Positions 61,001 to 64,000 of a DNA stretch of 64,000 bases are shown one piece after another (position 1 is the stretch's first letter; each line of letters begins with the position of its first letter). Where the stretch lies: positions 3,348,001 through 3,412,000 of the forward strand of contig JAZARR010000175.1 of assembly GCA_037389465.1 (NCBI GenBank). Reading direction: 5' to 3'. The position numbers and the translations under genes were made by a program. The notes under the pieces are model-generated. The model searched no databases, was not told the DNA's origin, and worked only from the letters and a program-made list of their open reading frames with translations. The stretch comes from Baylisascaris procyonis. Taxonomy: Eukaryota > Nematoda > Chromadorea > Rhabditida > Ascarididae.

Positions 61001-63910
61001 CCGTCGAAGTGATTGTTACCGGTAAGTGGTCCTCTATAATGTTCTAGAATCAACTTTGCAGAATTGACTCCAAATTGTTATATAGGAGCATTTGCTATCT
61101 TCTAAGAGGCTAGTGTATTCATTTGCCCAATCTTGAGCATCACTGTTTAGGATTTGATAAAACAACTCGACAATAATTTCAGGGCCTGGATCTGCGCCAG
61201 TACTTCGAGGTATTGATGCTGGTCGTACATCAGTTCGTGTTAATTGGGATCCACCAGTGATTACAAATCGTCCGGTCACATCCTACACGGTCTACTATAC
61301 CAATAATGGACATCAACCAATTAAGAACTGGAAAAAGATTAACGTTGATGGTAGGCATTACAAAATGCTTATGGATTCCTTTCCTAAATAAGCTGTGACA
61401 AAATTGCTTGTTGTAGTCTCAATTTTTGACTCATAGAATTTTCCATTGCAACAAAAATTATTCAACAAAAAAAAAAAATGATTCCATAGGAAAATTAATA
61501 AAATTTTATTGCGCATAGGGAAATGAATTCTCTTCAAGCCGATTTTCTAAATGAACGGAAATATTAACATTTTAATGAGTTTTGAATACTCAAAACAATC
61601 GTTGCTTTTTTTGCTGTTAGATAAGTTTAATTTGCTTATTAGAACTTTCGAAAATTTAGGAATGGACAAAAGAGCAATGATTTGAATCTATTTAAGAACC
61701 AAAACGTGATGTGACAATCAAAGATCTACGACCGCATACTCAATACTTCCTTCGTTTACGTGCGAATGATAAACTTGGCCCAGGACGGCTTGGCAATCCT
61801 GTTTCACTGATGACTCGACGACCAGGTAAATAAAATTTGCTAACGCAAAACGAATTTCATATATTCTATTTTCGATGGCCAAAAAAAATGGGTGGGACAA
61901 AATTTTTGCTCATTGAGATCATCGTAAAACACACACAATTCTCTCATACTAAATGGGCGCCTTTCAGCAGGAAATGGACGTACTCAAAGTGCTAATTAAA
62001 GCTCTTTAAAGATTTGCTTTTTATTTCTTTGTCGATTTTTTTGCGATTAACGGTATTAGGTATGATGTATAAAAAGTGTCGCTTTATAAAGAAAATATCA
62101 TAAATGAAATAAAATCGTTGATCGTTTTGAAATTTTTTTTCGAATTTTTCGAAAAATTAAAATTTTTCCAACATTTGGATAACGAATATGGAAACATTAT
62201 CGGAAGAGTTTATTTCAGCTGCACGTCCACAATTATTCATTCCTGAAGGCGATGTAGTAAATGTGCCTCCACTTACACCGTTCAGAGTGAGTTGCAACGT
62301 TACGAGAGGTGATCCTGTACCAAAAGTCGCATGGCACAGCAGGCAAGTATTGCTTTTTTGTGTTTCAAAATCCAATCTTTTAACCAAAAAGAAATAAAGA
62401 AATATCGAATTAACTTTGAAAAAGCTGTGTAAAATTTTTATAGTAATATTCTAACCGAAAAAAAAGCATTTCCATATAAAAAGTTTTTGCCTAGTTTTTA
62501 TTTTTTTAATAAAGATTTTGTGAAATAAAGTATACGGTTTTTTGCTTTGAAACGATTTTGAAATCAATGAAACCGACTCTCCTCCCTTTCACTTGAAAGA
62601 AATTAAACATTTACGGGGAGAATTAATTTAGAATTTCCCTGCATAAATGCTTTCTCTAATCCTTCGTTAAAATAATAGTGAAAACATGAAATGCGTCAAT
62701 CAATAATAGACGTATTTTTCCGAATTTTTTTTTCACCTCTAAGTAAACGATCTGATTGCAATTGGCATCAATTGCGAAAAAAATAATAATAATTCATAAA
62801 GATTAGTCGAAGTGAATTCAAATACTGATTAAACGCGCTGAAGCCACCATTTCATAGTAGATCACTGACTCGTTACGGTTGTGCAGAAAGATGCATCCGA
62901 AACTCCGAAAGTTAATAATATTTTGCGATTTTGTTTCCGGACAAGAATCCCAATGGTCCTATAATTTACACTTATAGATCAAAAAATCTGAGTGAAATTC
63001 CAGTAGATATCATAATTTTTTTGTTTCTGGAGGTGGTATAACTTAGTATATTGTTAATGCCGCATCTGCAAATCAACGAGCAATTTAAGGGGAAGACCAA
63101 TCAATACACCACAGAAGAAACGATTCATAACTATGGAACATGGTGGCCTCTATGAAAGCACAAATTTCTCATGTGTCGCTGAGAATGAAGCTGGTAAATC
63201 GACAAAAAGAGTACGAGTGGTTATTACAGGTGAATTTTATAGTTGGTTATTATAGATGAGTTTATTACAACATTATTCGACTAACTGCACTAAGATGAAT
63301 TAATCGTTGAAAACTTTTTTAGTGGTCAGTGGAATTTTTTGCAAACTGAGATATTTACTCCTCTAATGTACTCGAGGAATATGTTATATTAGTATTTCTG
63401 AGTTTATTGAAGAATATTACGGAATTTTAGATTGTGATAGCAATAATATTAGTGAAATATGCTAATTTTCGAAATAAAAATACAAATTCCGACTACTTCC
63501 AATGATATATTATATAAGAAATATTCAATGAGTTCAATGGTAAATGCAAAAATTAAACCGAATATTCCACACCAAAGCATTAGCTTTATTTAAATTTGCC
63601 TGATTCATTACCGAATTCATATAGCCCTACCAACAATAAAGGAGGCGTCAAATATATATGGCTCAATGACTCAATTAAAACGAGCATCAATTAACATATG
63701 AGATTCATTATAAATAGTCTAACTATAGTAGCAGTTATAAGGAAGATGACAGTTGTAATGAAAATGTTCAAAAATTTTTTGCATAAATTTAAGACTTATT
63801 TTTAAGGACCAACTGCACCAGAAAGAATTCGCTATCAAATCGATGGAAATAATGTCGATTTACAATGGGAACCACCACGAATTACTAATGGACCAATGAC
63901 AGATTATGAG
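46956..63910 (+). CDS. Modular extracellular protein: sushi, EGF, Ig and FN3 domains (16 exons, 3' end missing)
   Basis: Exons: 46956-47140, 50750-50803, 53270-53322, 55323-55421, 55779-55841, 57705-57861, 58735-58961, 59387-59506, 59851-59955, 60384-60507, 60864-61021, 61183-61350, 61697-61825, 62219-62342, 63090-63229, 63807-63910. They total 2010 nt, exactly 670 codons, with every junction in phase. Domains (residues approximate): signal peptide 1-24, propeptide ending RRVKR near 55, Cys-rich region 98-180, sushi 182-276, two EGF-like modules 280-354, Ig 356-447, FN3 449-546, Ig 549-635, FN3 from 636. It is a secreted or cell-surface adhesion/receptor protein; the Ig-FN3 part resembles LAR-type receptor phosphatases and neural adhesion molecules. 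Whether a transmembrane and phosphatase or kinase part follows cannot be seen. I do not recognise a named orthologue. The first three small exons are less sure than the rest. Confidence 0.9.
47141..50749 (+). other. Intron 1 of the modular gene
   Basis: A 3.6-kb intron. Inside it a plus-strand frame at 47966-48088 (starting [15 protein letters not shown] and ending in a stop) and a minus-strand frame at 48048-48245 look protein-like but match no family and have no clear splice borders. An 11-base G run lies at 48870. No separate gene is supported. Confidence 0.5.
50750..50803 (+). CDS. Modular gene exon 2 (short)
   Basis: The acceptor is TTCCTGCAG and the donor ACCAG|GTATAG. It encodes [17 protein letters not shown]. 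Support comes from strong splice sites and agreement of phase on both sides, not from a conserved domain. The long minus-strand frame 50436-50831 overlaps it antisense. Confidence 0.55.
52573..52755. repeat. 24-bp tandem repeat, about 7.5 copies, in intron 2
   Basis: The unit CTGTAATTTAGAGCAACATCTATA repeats with exact 24-base spacing from 52576 to 52720; the last copies have drifted. A multiple-of-three unit keeps an eight-residue frame, but one copy carries an in-frame stop, so coding is not supported. Confidence 0.93.
53270..53322 (+). CDS. Modular gene exon 3 (short)
   Basis: The acceptor is ACATTAG and the donor ATAG|GTGAGG. It encodes [17 protein letters not shown] with split codons at both ends that fit exons 2 and 4 exactly (Ser and Asp). 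No domain; support is splice phase. Confidence 0.55.
54192..54298. repeat. (AT)n microsatellite in intron 3
   Basis: AT tract with a central GTGTATGT interruption. Confidence 0.97.
55323..55421 (+). CDS. Modular gene exon 4: Cys-containing segment
   Basis: The acceptor is ACCTTCAG and the donor GAAG|GTTGGT. It encodes [20 protein letters not shown] and then [15 protein letters not shown] is a potential N-glycosylation site. It starts the Cys-rich region. Confidence 0.8.
55779..55841 (+). CDS. Modular gene exon 5: linker
   Basis: The acceptor is ATCTGCAG and the donor AGTG|GTCAGT. It encodes [20 protein letters not shown], a Ser/Thr-rich linker with an N-glycosylation sequon and one Cys. Phase 1 at both ends. 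Confidence 0.75.
56158..56186 (+). repeat. (GTTT)n microsatellite in intron 5
   Basis: About seven copies of TTTG. Confidence 0.95.
57705..57861 (+). CDS. Modular gene exon 6: Cys-rich region and start of sushi domain
   Basis: The acceptor is TTGTTTAG and the donor GCAAC|GTTAGT. It encodes [20 protein letters not shown], then [20 protein letters not shown], then [11 protein letters not shown]. The Cys in DTSCTD is the likely first sushi cysteine. Confidence 0.88.
57968..58017. repeat. (AT)n microsatellite in intron 6
   Basis: Pure AT tract. Confidence 0.97.
58735..58961 (+). CDS. Modular gene exon 7: sushi (CCP) domain
   Basis: The acceptor is TTGTTTCAG and the donor AAAG|GTCGAT. It ends with the sushi signature [20 protein letters not shown], then [12 protein letters not shown]. 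The Cys, Trp and Pro positions match the CCP pattern. The domain is longer than the usual 60 residues because of an insert ([20 protein letters not shown]) before the second Cys. Confidence 0.92.
59387..59506 (+). CDS. Modular gene exon 8: EGF-like module 1
   Basis: One exon with phase 1 at both ends encodes [20 protein letters not shown], then [19 protein letters not shown], the six-cysteine EGF pattern of the NGGCSH type seen in LDL-receptor-like and fibulin modules. No full calcium-binding signature. Confidence 0.94.
59851..59955 (+). CDS. Modular gene exon 9: EGF-like module 2 (short)
   Basis: One exon with phase 1 at both ends encodes [20 protein letters not shown], then [14 protein letters not shown]. 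Six Cys are kept but spacing is compressed compared with module 1. Confidence 0.9.
60384..60507 (+). CDS. Modular gene exon 10: Ig domain 1, first half
   Basis: It encodes [20 protein letters not shown], then [20 protein letters not shown]. The B-strand Cys and C-strand Trp of an I-set Ig domain are present. It ends in phase 2; length 124 nt, identical to exon 14. Confidence 0.94.
60864..61021 (+). CDS. Modular gene exon 11: Ig domain 1, second half
   Basis: It encodes [20 protein letters not shown], then [20 protein letters not shown], then [13 protein letters not shown]. The F-strand Cys follows ATFT instead of the usual YxC tyrosine. Confidence 0.94.
61183..61350 (+). CDS. Modular gene exon 12: FN3 domain 1, first half
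   Basis: It encodes [20 protein letters not shown], then [20 protein letters not shown]. The conserved W of strand B and Y of strand C mark a fibronectin type III domain. Phase 1 at both ends. Confidence 0.95.
61697..61825 (+). CDS. Modular gene exon 13: FN3 domain 1, second half
   Basis: It encodes [20 protein letters not shown], then [20 protein letters not shown]. The L-P-T-Y-R-A-N-G-G pattern is the second half of an FN3 domain. Confidence 0.95.
62219..62342 (+). CDS. Modular gene exon 14: Ig domain 2, first half
   Basis: It encodes [20 protein letters not shown], then [20 protein letters not shown]. Same length and phases as exon 10. The donor is AG|GCAAGT, a GC-type donor with otherwise perfect consensus. 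Confidence 0.93.
63090..63229 (+). CDS. Modular gene exon 15: Ig domain 2, second half
   Basis: After the acceptor AATTTAAG it encodes [20 protein letters not shown], then [20 protein letters not shown], then VRVVIT. The L.....F.C.A.N..G pattern is the end of an I-set Ig domain. Confidence 0.94.
63807..63910 (+). CDS. Modular gene exon 16: FN3 domain 2, first half
   Basis: After TTTTTAAG it encodes [20 protein letters not shown], then [15 protein letters not shown], the start of a second FN3 domain. The donor GAG|GTTTTT is used because the frame hits a stop shortly after. The gene continues beyond the window. Confidence 0.9.
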
Positions 63911-64000
63911 GTTTTTCTTATATTCCTGATTGCTTCGAAATACTAACTTCAGAGAAAAGAAACTTAAGAAACACCTATCCTACGGATCTCTTATGAGAGC

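Overview
The window looks like nuclear DNA of a nematode. It is AT-rich (about one third G+C by eye), its introns end in the tight TTTCAG-type acceptor, and spliced genes are separated by microsatellite-rich DNA. A tau-tubulin-kinase-like kinase of the kind expanded in nematodes and a possible trans-splice acceptor just before a start codon fit this. I cannot name the species; a clade III (Spirurina) parasite is only a guess. No bacterial operon, CRISPR array or complete transposon was seen. Layout: (1) 0.76-5.6 kb, plus strand: the 3' half (seven exons, about 304 residues) of a polypeptide N-acetylgalactosaminyltransferase (end of the catalytic domain plus ricin-type lectin domain). (2) 8.6-13.2 kb, minus strand, convergent with the first gene: seven exons of a CK1/TTBK-like kinase with a DYG instead of DFG motif; its first coding exon was not found. 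(3) 13.2-46.9 kb: about 34 kb without a recognised gene. It holds a tRNA-headed tandem array (14.2-15.15 kb), long (AT)n and (TTTA)n tracts, a 22-base G tract, a G-quadruplex-like tract, a perfect 32-bp inverted repeat, a 20-bp palindrome, a hairpin-forming minisatellite, several GC-richer islands and a few possible orphan exons. (4) 46.96-63.9 kb, plus strand, cut by the window end: sixteen exons (2010 nt, exactly 670 codons) of a large modular extracellular protein: signal peptide, putative furin-cleaved propeptide, Cys-rich region, sushi domain, two EGF-like modules, then Ig-FN3-Ig-FN3. Exon phases agree at every junction, and one intron uses a GC-AG boundary. All three gene models were built by hand from splice-site phase and protein-family similarity, without transcript data. 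The genes do not form an operon or pathway: one glycosylates secretory proteins in the Golgi, one is a cytoplasmic Ser/Thr kinase, and one is a cell-surface or matrix adhesion/receptor-type protein. The most unusual items are the tRNA-Arg-like head driving a graded 146-bp tandem array, the perfect 32-bp fold-back, and the domain order of the large modular gene.
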